A DNA stretch of 64,000 nt from Psoroptes ovis (Eukaryota; Arthropoda; Arachnida; Sarcoptiformes; Psoroptidae): contig PQWQ01000006.1 in assembly GCA_002943765.1 (NCBI GenBank), positions 2,418,001 to 2,482,000 on the forward strand, read 5' to 3'. Shown in pieces: positions 12,601-26,755 of the stretch. Each line of letters starts with the position of its first letter. Positions within the stretch are counted from its first letter, which is position 1. A program made the translations under genes and the position numbers. The notes beneath the pieces were generated by a model. The model ran no database searches. It saw only the letters and a list, made by a program, of their open reading frames with translations, and was not told where the DNA came from.

Positions 12601-15472
12601 GTAAGCATTTCTATTTTCTAATATTTTTTCTATGTTTTGAATTTGGTAAAAAATGTCAAATTATTCAAATAATGCAAAATATTCAACGTATCCACACACA
12701 TATTTACATAAAGTATTGTGCAGTTTAAAAAAAATTTGAAATTTTTGAATTTCATCCAAAGCCATGTGAATATACGTGTAATTAAACAATAATGCCCAGA
12801 CATCCTTATCTCAACCAGAAATTTCGTGTCATAAAATTCTATATCATCAAAGTCGTGTCGTGAATCTTCATCGAAAAATTGACATTTCATTGTCATCATC
12901 ATCATCCACACCAGCCAAAAATCTATTGAATCATCAAATATTTCAATAAAAAAATGTGATTTATGTGTTTTTTCTGGTGAAGAAAGTGTAAAATTGTATT
13001 CATCATTTCTATTATTGTGAGTGATTGAAATTTAGTGTTTTTTAATGAAAATGAAAAATTTCCAAATTAAATTTTTAAGTTGAAATGATTCAATTGTATT
13101 TCTTTTATTGTACTTTGTATTTTATATTCATATATGTGTGTGCAATGGTGATTGTGTTTAGACACAAACAATGTGAATGGTGATGAATGTGATGCTGAAA
13201 AACATCATCCAACCAAAATTATTATTATTTCATTCAAACAAATGAAATGAAATAATCATTCAACTATTGTGTATGTGTGTGTGTGTTTGTTTGTATCATT
13301 CATTCATCTTTTTTGACAAAATCAAATCAAATTCCGACAATAAATCGTGAAATAAAAATGTGAAAGAAAAACATGAAACCCTTCTAGTAAACGAAGATTT
13401 TAAAATAAAAAAAAATGAAATGTTTGATGAATCTATTCAATAACTTGATTCAAAACTATCATCGCCATCAACATTGTTGGGCATCAACATCATCATCGTC
13501 ATCAACAATATCATCCACATCTCCACCTAAAAACATCATCAAAAGATTCAACGAAAAATACAATTCCATCAAAATTGTCTTAAATAGTAAAGAAAATGTT
13601 GTATTTTTGAAAAAAAGAAAATAAAATGAAATGAAATAAAGTCAATTCTTCATTGAAGATGTTTTATTTCTCCGTTTTTTCCATTATTTTAGGCACACAC
13701 ATACAGACTCATATATCCATTCCATCTTATTTCATCGACAACATTCAGCATCATCGACAGCATCAGTCGATTCAACATTGTTCAATTCAATTGTTCACAA
13801 ATAACAACCAAACCAAACCAACGAAATAAAAAAAAATGATTGAAATAATGATAATAATAATAATAATGGTAGAAAAATTTGAAAATTCAGAACAATGGAC
13901 AATTGAAAATGTTTGAGTTTGAATGAAATGAATGAAATTGAAGACAAGTAAAAATGGAATTGAATGACATTTGAAAATGATGGAATTGAATTTTTTTAGT
14001 TTCTATTTTTTGCTTAGAAATATCTTCATTCTTTTATTATTATCATTTGCCGGTATTTTTCCATCATCACAAATGTTCATAGACAGACACACAAATAGCA
14101 TCATCAGCAGCATCCAATCCGATCGACAATACAATCACATCAATCTTATTTTTTATATTTTTTGGTTTGCTTTTTGCAATGGCTGCACTGATGATGAATA
14201 CTTTTGAATGCAGTTTTCTTTGAATGTTTTTCATTTCTTATAAATCTTTGAGATGTTTTCATTTCAAGCATTTTATGGTCATATGTATGCAGATGAAATG
14301 AATTTTATTTCTCGTATTTGAATCTTGAATTTCACTGAATATTTCTATCGAATATCACACAAATATAATGATTACAATCAAATATAGGTTTTGATTTGTT
14401 TTGAATTTATTCATTTTGAATTATTTATTTTGAATTTCTTGGATGAATTCGACTGTTGCATTCGACTGTATTCATGATTTGTAGGGTGGAAAATTCTGGT
14501 CAAAAAGTTCCTTTGTCCAATTGAAAAAAATATGTTCAATTCAAAATCTAAATTCATTCATTCGTAATTATTCGTTTTCACTCTACGTTATTATCATCGA
14601 AATTAAAGAAAAAAACTAACGATACGAACGTATCAATTTTGGATTTAGACATATTTTAAGCTCCAAAAGCTATAATTTTTTCCTATTTTTCCTAGCACCA
14701 ATTCTTCATATTATTTAGCATCCTTAGTCAGTTTGTGCATTGAAATGTATCTATTTTGGCTTTCAGTCATATCCAGACATGTCAAAGTTATGATTATTTT
14801 TTTTTCTTTATCGTTTTGGTTTTTCAATGAATCTCTGTGAATTTATCATATGAAACATTGTCAATTCAAATATGATTATTATTATTATTATTGAATTCGA
14901 TTCGGGTAAATTTTGTTATTTTTTTTTGTTCGTTCAAGATTTTCAATCTGATTTCTGGCAAAATCGATATACAGATATAGCTGTTTGTTTGTTGTTCAAA
15001 GCATTTCATATCTTTGACTTTTCTCAGAATTTTTTCATATTTCATTCCTGTATAAATAATGATTGATCATCTGTCGAATATGAATAAAGTTTTGAATATT
15101 TTTCTTTATTTTTTTATTCATTCTTGCTGATAATATTATTATCTTGAAATATGTTCATGTGTTCATATGTTTATGCTTATATAGTGAATGATTGAAAGTC
15201 AATGATAGTAAATGTAATGAATGAATTGAATCAAATTCAATTCGAATTCAATGAGCACATAAAACCTGAATCGTAAACAAGCTTCTTTCGACAACAATTC
15301 ATGGTATAAAGATAATACTTTGGTATAAAAACTCTATAAATTGATCCATTTTGTATGATTTTTTGAAAAAAAATTCAATATTTTTTCCTCAAATATGATT
15401 GATTTATTTTTTATTTCAATCAATTGATTTATTTAATATTATTTCAATCAAAAATCAATTTTTTTATCGGTC
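12601..15472. other. AT-rich non-coding or intronic DNA
   Basis: Non-coding by composition. It has a GT-rich patch around 13265-13290, CAT/CAA-rich low-complexity sequence around 13450-13520, and an acceptor-like TTTTAG at 13692 followed by a 45-codon low-complexity open frame. No gene is recognised. Confidence 0.5.
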
Positions 15473-15879
15473 TTAAATTGAATTTGACAAATGAATTATG
15501 TCATGTTTTATGTTATATTTTATGCTATTGAAATGATTTGATCGAAATTTTTGGAAAATCAAATCATAATCGATAATTGAATTGATATTTGAACACGGTA
15601 CATCATCATTTTCTTCAATTTGGCTGATTTGTTCCGCAGAAACCTCTGATAAATTTAATTTTTTCAATCGATTTTTTGCCAAAAAAATTATGAAAAAATC
15701 CAATGCTACAGCTGTTGGATTTCTACCAAAAAATTGAGAAAAAGATACCAAAAAGTAACCCAATAGTTTATCGAAAAATATTAAAATTAAAATCCAAGTA
15801 TGCTGCTATTGGGTATATACTCACAGTACACAGCAAACAACCAACAACAGCACATACATCTTTGCCCTTTTTCTTTCAT
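15473..15879 (-). CDS. candidate two-exon small gene, unknown product
   Basis: The minus-strand frame 15711-15473 encodes about 79 residues of mixed composition, including NLSEVSAEQISQIEEN, with no low-complexity run. An ATG at 15879 opens 18 codons (MKEKGQRCMCCCWLFAVY) to a GTGAGT donor at 15824. Joining to a CAG acceptor at 15712 (113-bp intron) keeps frame and would give a 97-residue product with a hydrophobic N-terminus that could be a signal peptide or membrane anchor. Against this, a TAG lies closer to the polypyrimidine tract than the chosen CAG, and I recognise no family. This is a hypothesis, not a firm gene. Confidence 0.2.
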
Positions 15880-18800
15880 CCAATTCATTCAAAAACCAAA
15901 ATATCTCCTATTTTCATTTTGGTTCATAAAAAAACTCTCATGCATACAAACGCATACACACACGCAAATGTTCCTGCCTAGAATGATGAATGATCTTTTT
16001 AGTCAACAACGACAACGACAGCCAAAGCAAAATAATTTTCCCCCAACACAAGAGACTAAAGGGAAATGAAAGTATAAATAAGATAAATAAATATTTCCAT
16101 CTATCCAGTGGTATATAATAATGATAATAATAATAACGGTTATTTCATTCATTTTTAGCCTTTTTTCGCATTCAAAAAAATTCATAACTCCCACACTTTT
16201 ATATCGTAAAGATATATAAACCTATGAAAAACTATGATCAAACTATTCGGTTTTTGCTTTTTGCTTTTCGGGTTGTTTATGAATTGATTCAATTCAATTT
16301 CTACTCATTCATTCGTTTCATTCGTTTTTGTTTCATTTCCTTTTCCCTCCGTTATTTTTTCGTAGCCCTCGAATTAAATCTTGCCATAATTTGCTTATTG
16401 GGAACTTGGGAAAACTTGGAGTGAATTGAATTGAATTGAATGAATCAATGAATGAATGGATCTTTGGTTCAATCGAGTTTGGCATTTTTTCCATTCATTT
16501 ATTTTCTCCTTGAAACGTAACACACACGCACCACCACCAACCACCAAAGATAAAACGCCCCTAGAATTCTGTATCATATCCATTCATTTTTTTCATTTCA
16601 TATTCTGGCTCTAAAACCAAAAATGAAAAACAAGAGAAAATTATTTCTATTCTTTGCATTTCGATTGTGGAAAACATTCAATTTTGTTGTTATTATTTTG
16701 TGTATCTGTGTGCGTATGTTTGAACATTTTCAATCATTTCTGGTGCTTAGATTTCTTTGTAAAATACAAAATAAAACGAAAAACAACGCAAAACCAATTG
16801 GAACAAGAAACGAAAATTGCAGAAGAATGAAAATATCTTCGTTACTAGTTTCCAATTGAGCCGAATATCCAATGTACATTTGCTATACCAAAAAACCCCA
16901 AACAACAAACGAATCAGACCATACGCAATACGAAACGAACAGAAAATCAATTCTTTTTTCTTTTCCAAAAATAATATTTTCAAGTGTTCAAATGTATTAA
17001 TGTACAAATAGGAATAGCCAGAAACAAAAAATAGAATGAATTAATAAATACAAATACAAATATCAAACACAAATACTAAAACAAATAAATAAATAAATCG
17101 ATTATTCTTGTGATTCTTTTGGTTGAGAATTGAATTTGAACGCTTAAAACTAAGAATTGGTCACGAAATTCATCAGTATGTGTTTGTATGTGCAGTACAG
17201 TGTTTGATATAAATTGAAACACAAAAATAGAAAAATTACAAGGAATCAATGATAATTGTAAATTGTTACATCGACTAATTATTCTTCTTGTTTTATTTTT
17301 CGCAAACTAATTCCACAATGACATTTGTGTATGCAGAATTTTTCGTCATTCCTCTCTCTTAAATGATGATTATACACTAGAATTCTGTTTTTTACTTGTA
17401 ATGTTTGAGTTATGCGGATATAAATGCGAATACAATGCAAAAAATGTTTCAATGCTAATTTCAAATCAAAGAATAAGAATGAAAATGAGAAAAATTATAT
17501 CTGATTTCAAGATAATTTGATATTATTATTCTATTTTACTATTTGATTTTGGATTCATTTCAAATAATTATTACTTAGTCATGAATTCTTAGTGGAATGG
17601 AATTCTTCATATGAAAAAAAATATGTTAATTTATATCGTTATTCATTATATCGCTGATGGTTAGTGTTTTATTTTTGGTCTATTTTTGGCCCATTTTTGT
17701 TGAAACAAAAATTTATGAATCATTGATCATTTCTCACCTCCAGAAATTGTCTTCCCAAAATTAGGTCTCGAAAAAATTCAAGAATTGAAAGCTAAATTTC
17801 ACGGATTTCTTCAGAAATTCTAGAGAATATTGAAAATATTCTAAAAAATTTTCTTGAGAAATTCTTGAATCTACAAATTCTGTATTTAGTTCAATTGTTT
17901 CAATGTCACTTGAAACTTATATATTGAAAATATAATTCTTGTAAGTTTTTTCCTCTCGTTCTCTCTCTTGCTGGTAAAACATAAATAAGTGTGAAAACAA
18001 TCATTATGATAATAATAATAATCATTGTTATTGTTGTTGATGCTGATGCTGTTGTTTTTGGTATAGTTTTACTTTAAATAATAATGATAACGATAATAAT
18101 GATCATCATCATCAATGATAAAACTAAGAAATACAAACAAACAAAAAAATCATTATGATGATTGTACCAATTGTTCATCATCATCATCATCAACAACAAC
18201 AAGATCATTTTGCAACATTTTCTATGTGTTTATTATCATTATCGTCGTTGTTGGGTTGTTGGTGGTGGTTTATTTCATTTCATTTCATCTCTTATACATA
18301 TTTAGGTTCAAGTTTCGTTTTAAGGCAACCAAAAAAATGAAATGAAATGAAATGAAGCTAAATATAATGAAAATGAATAAATAAATATTAGCTAATGTTA
18401 AAATAATGGAACTGAAGAGTAATTTCTTGGTTTGTTTGTTTGTTTCTTGATTTTTATGGTTAAAATATATTTATGGTTTCAAATGAATTTGAAATCGTTT
18501 TCATTTTTTTCTGGTTGGCATAATCATCATTACAATTTTTTTTTTCGCACTAATAAGTGTCTATCTCTGTGTGTGTGATTAAGAAGAAGATGGAAAAAAC
18601 AAACAATAATAAATATATGATGAATGAATGAATGAAATTAAAACAAAGAAAGCAAACTAATAATAAAGATGAGACTGTATGGAAAATTGGATGGGTTGTT
18701 TGTTTTGTTTGATTGTTTGTGAAAACGATTTTTTTCTGGTAAAAAATTAATGATAATGATACGATAAAAACAATACAGAGAACAAAAAGTATTTTGCGAA

Positions 18801-21800
18801 AACATCAAATTAATATGAAGAAATCGGATTTAAATTAAAAGCTGAAAATAGATGAAAATAAGACTGAAATAAATTTGAATTTATCTGATCTAATTTGAAT
18901 GAATAAAATTTTTTATTCAAATATGACCATCTAATTTTGTCAATAAAAATTTTTGATCAAAAATAAATTCATCAGATTTTACATATCATCTAAAAATAAT
19001 CATATCAAAGATGATTTCTCAGCAATCTCAATGTATTCCAATTTTTCCAATTTGAAAAGACAACAGCAGCTTCAGTCATTCGTTTATGGTTATATTTTCC
19101 ATATGGAACCTTGATTGTCCATAATTTTTTTTTTGCCAATTTAATTTGTTGTCTAGGTCTTAGCACACATTTTTATGAACTTCTATTTGAATGTTTTGAA
19201 TGAAATAATGAATAGAAAACGAAAAAACAAGGATACAAACAAAACATAGAAATGAATTTTGAGAAATGCAAACACACAAAATACACAGAAACACACACAA
19301 ATGTACCAGAGTAGTGAAAAAAATGTTCATACAAACAACAGCCACAACAACAGCGAAAAAACCTATCCAGAAATTCAGAAAAATGTGGTAAGCACTCATA
19401 AACATGCACAAGCACACACACATACAAATGCATGAAATGAATGAATGAAATAACCAATATGTGAATGAATATTTAGGAACGAAATATTGAGTCAAATGAA
19501 AACCAAGCCAATATGCGAGAAAAAACTGAAAATAAAAAAAATGAAAATAATAGAGGACCAAATATACATTGGAATAGACATTGAAATACCAAATTATATC
19601 AAATAATACATGAATAAAGAAAGCAAAGCAAAAGCAAAAAAACTAAACCAAAGATAATTTGCATTCACTCAATATTAATCATTTTTGACTGTTGATCATT
19701 TATCATTTTTATTTTTTTATTTTTCATTTCAATATTTGTATTTTTGTTATTTATTTTCTTCCATTTTTTCCATTTTCATTTTCATCCATCTAAAATTCAT
19801 TTCTATTCTTTGGTATTTCACAGTATTTATATTCAGTATGCATTGGTCTTTGGCTCGTTTGTTTTGTTTTGTAGGTTCGTTGTTTGGCCGCTTTATAATT
19901 TCTCATATGTACATTTTTTTCGCGTATATTTTTCTCTCATATTATTAAATGGGTGTATGGGTGGTGGTGGTGGAAATTGTGGCGGCAAGATAGTGGTGGA
20001 TGTTTCGTGTTTGTTTGTGTGCTTGGTTCACATTGAATTTCGCTGAATTTCAACTGAATTCAGCTGAACTTTATTGAACAAACAAACAAACAAAATGAAA
20101 TGAAACAAATCATAAATATTTGCGAATGCAACAAAAATGAAAAATTAAATTCAAAAAAAAAGTATAGTCTTTGGTTCATTTTTCTTTGGCAAGTAGGTTT
20201 CATTCATTCATTTTGTGGGTGAAAATTCAAAATGAATTGCAATCGAAACAATTGAAATTGAAAAATTCTGACTTCTTGCATAAATTCTGGAGAATATTCT
20301 GAAGAATTTTGTTTGTTTGTTTCGATTTTCGAAGAATTTTTGCACTTTCCCTTCAGTATTTCTATTAATAATCTGCTTCTCACTCTCTCTTGGTTTTTGT
20401 TGCATGAAATTCCATCAAATTCACCGTTTTTTAAAATATTGAATCTTGAATGCAACTTTTGTGAAATGAGAGAGGGAAAAAAGTTAATTTTTCAAAAAAT
20501 AAGAAAAAAACAAAAAGTCTCTGAATTCTCGCTCAAAAATAACTTAGAATTGCTTGAGAATGGATAATTTTTCATTTGAAATCTTGGCTCTCTGCTTTCT
20601 GGTTCTTCGTTTAAATTTATTTTGAATTTTCTATTTTCGATTTTCTTTTTTTCCCGCATAAATTAAAGGAATTCTTGGAGAATCCTTAAAGAATTAGCTT
20701 CAAGCTTTTTCTCTTGAAAAAATAGAAAAACAATGAATCATTCGATTCTATTTGTTTTCCTTTGGTTCCAAGACAAACAATGTCTTGAACGCAAGACAAT
20801 CCATCCGTAAGATTCAATTTTATTGAAAGAAAAAAAAACGGTTCAAAGTGGATTTATTTCATTTTTCTTTGCTTTTGTTGTTGGAATCTCGTATAAATTT
20901 TTTTTTTAGTGCAAACAGGATGAGAGAGAAACAATTTGAAACATTTTGAAATTATTCAAATTGATGGCAATTTCAATGTTCTGCTTAACTTTTCTCTAAA
21001 GGAATATCAACACTAGTTTCTCTTGTTTTGAGTGCAAGTGTACCCCTTTCTTTCCACTATTTATCATAATCATTATCATTTATTTTTCTTGAATTGTGTA
21101 AACAAACACGATCGCTAACAATGACCATGGTGAAATCGAAAAACAAACGAAAAACAAGCGCAATAAAATCTGGTGATGAAAAGAAAAATATTTTTTTCTG
21201 GTTAAAAATTTTGACCACCTGTTTCGAAAGTTTTTTGCTGTTTCTGGTTTTTCTAATTACTCTTTGATGAATTGTTGATTGGTGATCATTCACTCACTGT
21301 CATTGCATTATCTTTTATTGATTTGTGACCGTGAAATTTTTTGCCAAACCACTGTCCACTAACAAGATTTGCATATTTGACAATTTTCAAAGAAAATTCG
21401 AAAAACACGAGCCTGAAATTAGTTATGGTCATCATTGATTTCTTGATTCATAATCAGATTATCGAGTGTTTGAATGACGATTCGTCAACCACAGTACAAT
21501 CATTAGCGACTCATTTGTGGTCAAGTGGTTTTATGTAATGACTTTTGAAATTATCAAAGAAAAATTTTTGAATGAATGAATTATTTTTTGGAGACGAAAC
21601 TTTCGTAAAATATTTCAAAGTCATTAAAAATACATAATCATAAACATTTGAGGTCATTAAAAAAAATTGAAAAAAAATGAAAATGAAAATGTTTTTTCAA
21701 CCAAATCAAACAATTGAAGGAATAAACATTAAAAAACCGACAATAAAACAATTAACAATGATTGAACAATGATTATGACAATGTAACGGAATTTTTATTT

Positions 21801-22126
21801 TTTTCGGATTTTCTTTATGAGTTTTGATTCGCCATTTTAATCGACCCCTGGATGCAAATAAACGATTATTCACGATGTAAATGATGGTCTGTTTGCTCAA
21901 AAGAATTGAAAAACTCAAGGAAATCCGTTCATGACCAATTGTCATTTGAAGAATTTTGAAAAAATTCCAAATTCAAAAGAAATTTTCAATTTTTTTCTCC
22001 CAAAATTCTTTCGAATTCTCGTACAAACAACAAGAGATTGTTGATGTTTCAAACTTTATCAGACAAACAAACAACAAGAAAAAAAAATCAAAACAAAATT
22101 GTTTTTTTCTTTTAATGGAATTTCAT
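15880..22126. other. AT-rich non-coding DNA
   Basis: No supported gene. The stretch contains CAT/CAA low complexity (about 18110-18260), GGT-rich sequence at about 19960-20000 and ACA-rich sequence at about 19260-19450. The long minus-strand open frame at 19160-19561 is a complement artefact of the A/C-rich sequence. Confidence 0.55.
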
Positions 22127-22384
22127 TTAAAATTTTTCTTTTTTATTTTTTTTTTTCATCTGGGGAAATTCACAAGAATCCATTTTGAGTTCACTTTTGT
22201 CGATTTGATTGTTGAAAGCTTGGAAAGCTTTTTTCCATCTCTCGTTTGATGCTGTTTGATGATTGCTTCCAACTAAAAAGTTGGTTTTTTTCATTTCCAT
22301 CCCTCTCTCAAAATCTCTCGCTCTCCGATACAAATTAAATGACACCACAAACACCACATTAACATTTGATGATAAATAATCCAT
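22127..22384 (-). CDS. candidate small ORF, 85 aa, unknown
   Basis: An ATG-initiated minus-strand frame of 85 codons with G at +4. The middle (NHQTASNERWKKAFQAFNNQ) and the acidic/basic tail ending in a Lys cluster look more protein-like than the surrounding frames. There is no recognisable domain, no clear signal peptide and no matching gene neighbour. An overlapping plus-strand open frame is Phe/Lys-rich and less convincing. It could be a lineage-specific small protein, an exon or chance. Confidence 0.2.
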   Translation of the reverse strand: MDYLSSNVNVVFVVSFNLYRRARDFERGMEMKKTNFLVGSNHQTASNERWKKAFQAFNNQIDKSELKMDSCEFPQMKKKNKKEKF

Positions 22385-23061
22385 ACAGAGATATCATCAA
22401 GCAGTGATGAAGAATTGTGAAACAAAAACAAAAAAAAAACAAATGTGTTAATGATTATTTAATTGAAAATTAAACTTTCGATCATCAACACCATCACCAT
22501 CATCATCAACGACTGCTGCTGCTATAGCAAATAGTAGCTCAATATATTATTTCACCAAGAATATATTTGAAAAAAAATTGGAATTGTTTCATTACTAAAA
22601 GCTAAAAGCTTTTCTTTTTCTCAATTTTTTCGATGAATTTTTCACAATTTACCATTGATAATAATGATAATGATGGTCACTTGGAAACCAAACAACCGAA
22701 CAACAACAACAACAACAACCGACAATCATAACACTTTTGAATTCATTAATTGTTTGCTAAGACTGCTGCTGTTGTTGTTGTTTGATGATTTAATGATTAT
22801 TCGTTTCGAAAAATATAATCATTTTGAATGTATTCTCTCCAATTTTTTTTAATGAAAAACTATTCTCATTTAGTTGCTGATACTTTGAAACTATTTCATT
22901 TTCATTTTTTCTCATTTTTTCATCAATTTAATTGACAAACTTTTCATGGTTTTTCTGGTCGAAAAAAAATTCATTTATATTATTGATATATAAAGATATA
23001 AATGTTTCAGACAAATTATTATTATCATTTTAGCACGAAATAATCATTGGAAATTTCGATT

Positions 23062-23331
23062 TTAATTCTTTTCATTTTGCGATCCATAAGAAATTAAACG
23101 AATGGAATTCCATTTTTCTTCTTTCTTTGAGTGAATTCTGAGTGAAAAAAATCCGGATTCTCCCGTGTATATTTCCGGACATTTTGAATTATTTTCTTGG
23201 GTATTTGCTCCCATTCCATTCAAAGGGAAAATGCATTTGAAGCTGGAAAGCCTAAGTAAACATATCTGTACATTCATTTCACTCAATTTTTTGCTTCGTT
23301 TTCTGAAAACTCGATTAGAATTCAACACCAT
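23062..23331 (-). CDS. candidate small ORF, 89 aa, unknown
   Basis: An ATG-initiated minus-strand frame of 89 codons with mixed composition (an N-terminal RKRSKKL cluster, then FPLNGMGANTQENNSK) in a patch less repetitive than its surroundings. The opposite strand is also open (23165-23371), so one of the two is necessarily a shadow. No family is recognised. This may be an exon, a decayed coding segment or chance. Confidence 0.18.
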   Translation of the reverse strand: MVLNSNRVFRKRSKKLSEMNVQICLLRLSSFKCIFPLNGMGANTQENNSKCPEIYTGESGFFSLRIHSKKEEKWNSIRLISYGSQNEKN

Positions 23332-26300
23332 TCATTTGTTCAAGAGAGAAGATAATGAGAAAATTGAATGAATTCGAATTCGTTCATTCAATTTAGATTC
23401 AGGAATAAAATATTAATCAAAATGAAATGGGAAAATTAAGTTTGAAACGAATTTGAATGAAATGAAATTCAAAGAAAATAGAAAAAACTGAAAAATTTTG
23501 AATGAAAATTGACTTTCAAATTTACGATTTCAAATTCATTCTAATCAAAAATGTTTATAAGGAAATCCAAAAAGCGAAATACGATTGATACAATTTGTCA
23601 AATAAGCGAAGAATGTGAAAAGAATCAATGATTAACATCGTCAATGAAATGAGAAATGTTTGAAATTTCAAAATTGAAAAATTGAATTTTTTTCAAAGAA
23701 TTTCAATTTTATTTTTTTATTTTCGAAAAATAGTACGATTTTGAAGAATATTCAATTCAAATCATTGAAATTTTTCAGAAAAATTTCAAACTCTATATCC
23801 ATTCTTCAGAAATCTATTGTGTTTCCATAAATATTGTACGAACTTCAAAATCAAATTCAATTCAAATCCAAATACAATTGAATTCATTTTCATCCTATCA
23901 TTCATTCACTTTTTTATAGATCTGATTGTTGAAAACATTTTTTTCATTTTTTGACAGCAAAATCTGTCAATCAAAATATTGAAAAAAATAGCAAGCCAAG
24001 CACTGAGCTGGCTGCTTTATGAGTATGTTGAATAGCTTAAATACGAAAAATTTTTCACCAGGAAAAATCACATAAAACAGTGTGAGAGAGTGGCTGGAAA
24101 ACAGAATGAACAGGAAAACTGAATCAAATCAACGATTTGAAAATATCAAAGCAAAACAAATCCATCATCAACAATCATGAAATTGTATATTTCCACATGC
24201 ATCGAAAATCATTATCAATTCATTCATCCGATTCGTATATTTATATATGATTGTTATTCCATTGTTATTACCTTTATTTTTTTCAAAAATTTTTCTTTTT
24301 GCCTTCTCTTCAATCATCTTCGATAATCTTATATCCTAATTTGAAATATTTTAGTTTTTCCAATTGTAGAAATTATCAATTTCAATGCATTTTTTTCGTT
24401 TCTTTGAACATTTCAAATTTTTCTTGAATTTTTCGAAAAACCATTTTCTTACTTTTAAATTCACAGAAAATATTAAAATAAAGAAATTATGAATTTAATA
24501 TTTCTTGAATTTCGTTCAGAAAACCACGAATCTATTGTTTATCATCATCGACACCATCATCATAGCCATCATTGACTGATGATAAAACAGGCAATTTTTT
24601 CCTCTTCTCATTCAAAAGGAATATGAAAAAAATAAAAAACTATGACATCTTGCCTAAATGCAGTCATACCAACATATTTGATGCACATATTGAAATCCTA
24701 TATTTTTCAATTTTTCCCATTTTCCACATTTTTCCTGGAATACAAAATCAAAAATTTAGATTGAAAATCCATTATTATCATTCAATATTGGCCTCTATTC
24801 GTCTATTTTTGCGAATACCAGTCAAATTCAACCGAAAAATGGCCAAAAAATGATTCAATATTGTATGGTAAAACCACAAAATAATAATTTTGAAAAAAAT
24901 ATTTTCTGAAATTATTTTTTGATTCCGTACCTTTTCATCATCATGCATGATGATGATGATGATGAGAATTAGCATATAAACTATGATATACATGCATGTG
25001 TATGAGTAAACAAGGAATCACATACACTGCAACTTGCACAATGAAACACAACAACAACAACAAACAACCGAACACAAGGATGTACTCTTGTGTGAACAAC
25101 ACAGAGCGAGAGCAAAAAGAACGAAAATTTTTTCCAAAAATGAAATAATATCAATATCATGACATTGGTGTATGATGGTGATGATGATAATCATAATCAT
25201 GGTAATACTCACATAATAATGATAATACTCATGATAATATATAAAATGACAGCATTTGGTTTTTTCGAGTTGAAAAAGAACTGAAATTAAAATAAAATAA
25301 AAAATTTTGATTGGTAACCTGTGATTACCTGGTGTGGTGCGGCTGTTGCTGTTGCTGCTGCCGTTGTATTTGGTTGATTATCATTATTATTATTAACCGA
25401 ACAACAACAAAATTCAAATTCAAACTTCTCCAATGCATTTTTTCATAGCCCAGACACACGAATTTTTTTTGCGAATGTGTTTCTCTGCTGTTTCACTGTG
25501 CTTTTTTTCCGAAATTTTCTAACTCTCGAAATTCATCTCTCGAATAATATAATGATAGACTTGGTGTGATAAATTTTGTTTTAACCATTTTTTTTTCGTT
25601 TTCGGTGAGAATTGAATTTGTTTCATTGGTTGTATGTGGATTTTTTCCATGAATTTTTTTGCATTTGATGATTATGGCCATTGTGGATGTGTATTTGCTG
25701 TGTGTGATTTGATGGTTTAAGTTCAAACTCAACTCTGAATGATTGGTTTTTTCTTTTTGCCAAAATGGCAAATCCATTTCCTGACCATTTCAAAGGCGTG
25801 TTTGTTGTTGTGTGTTTTCGTGTGCGAATGTGTGTCTTTGATGATCATGATGATGGTGATGATGTTGATGATGTTGAATGGCAAGATTTGCATAGGCAAA
25901 TTACAAACAAAAAAATATTTAAAAATTCGAAAAAAAACAATTTTGATTCAATGAATGTATTGAAAAATAAATTTTTACAGTTTTTTGAATGAAAACTATA
26001 TGACATTGAATATGTTTAAATTGACATTATTACCTGAACGGAAATTGAAAAATTCTTTGAAAAACTTTGATAGATTTTAAAATTAATCGAAAAAAATCAT
26101 TGTTTTTTCAATGGAAATCCTTGAAACAAAAATCTATTCAAATCAGCTGTTGTCGCCATTATTTTAATTATTTTTTTTTTTGCTTCAAATCATAGCAATA
26201 ATAATGATGATAATGATGACAACTCTCTGAACAAAAAATAAATAACCAGATGAACTATTGTTAAAACAAAGATATAATTATTATCAGGATGACTATCTAT

Positions 26301-26670
26301 TTATCTAACCATCTCTCGGTGTGTTTGCATGCATGTCTTCATGTGTTTATGCAAATATAAACACATTGGTTGCTTGTTATGATGTGATATCAACATAAAC
26401 CAAAACAAAACAACAACAATGACAACAAAGACACTAAATTGATGATGATAAAGTAATCTTGTTTTTTTTTTGGGGTAAAAGGTATCCAAAGGCTAGGTTT
26501 GTTTTGAATGTACTCGCAATGAATGTTTCATCTATTGATATCGTTGTCGTTGTTGATGTTTTTATTATCATCATCATCATTATTATTACTTCAAAAAGGT
26601 TTCAAAGAAAAAAAATAGAAATTAAACTTTAAAAATCAAGCCCAATTCAAAAGGTGTGTGTGTGAATGAA

Positions 26671-26692
26671 TGATGATGATGATGATGATGAT
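26671..26692. repeat. (ATG)n microsatellite
   Basis: Seven uninterrupted TGA/ATG units after a GT-rich stretch. Confidence 0.9.
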
Positions 26693-26738
26693 TGAATAGT
26701 AAAATGATAATAATTTGAATAAATAATTCGAAAAAACC

Positions 26739-26755
26739 AAAAAAAAAAAAAAAAA
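26739..26755. repeat. poly-A tract
   Basis: Seventeen consecutive A residues. Confidence 0.85.

Noticed and set aside
19160..19561. 133-codon minus-strand open frame, strongly hydrophobic
   Set aside because: It is the complement of an A/C-rich low-complexity stretch. Val, Cys and Phe runs follow from ACA and AAA repeats, with no family features.
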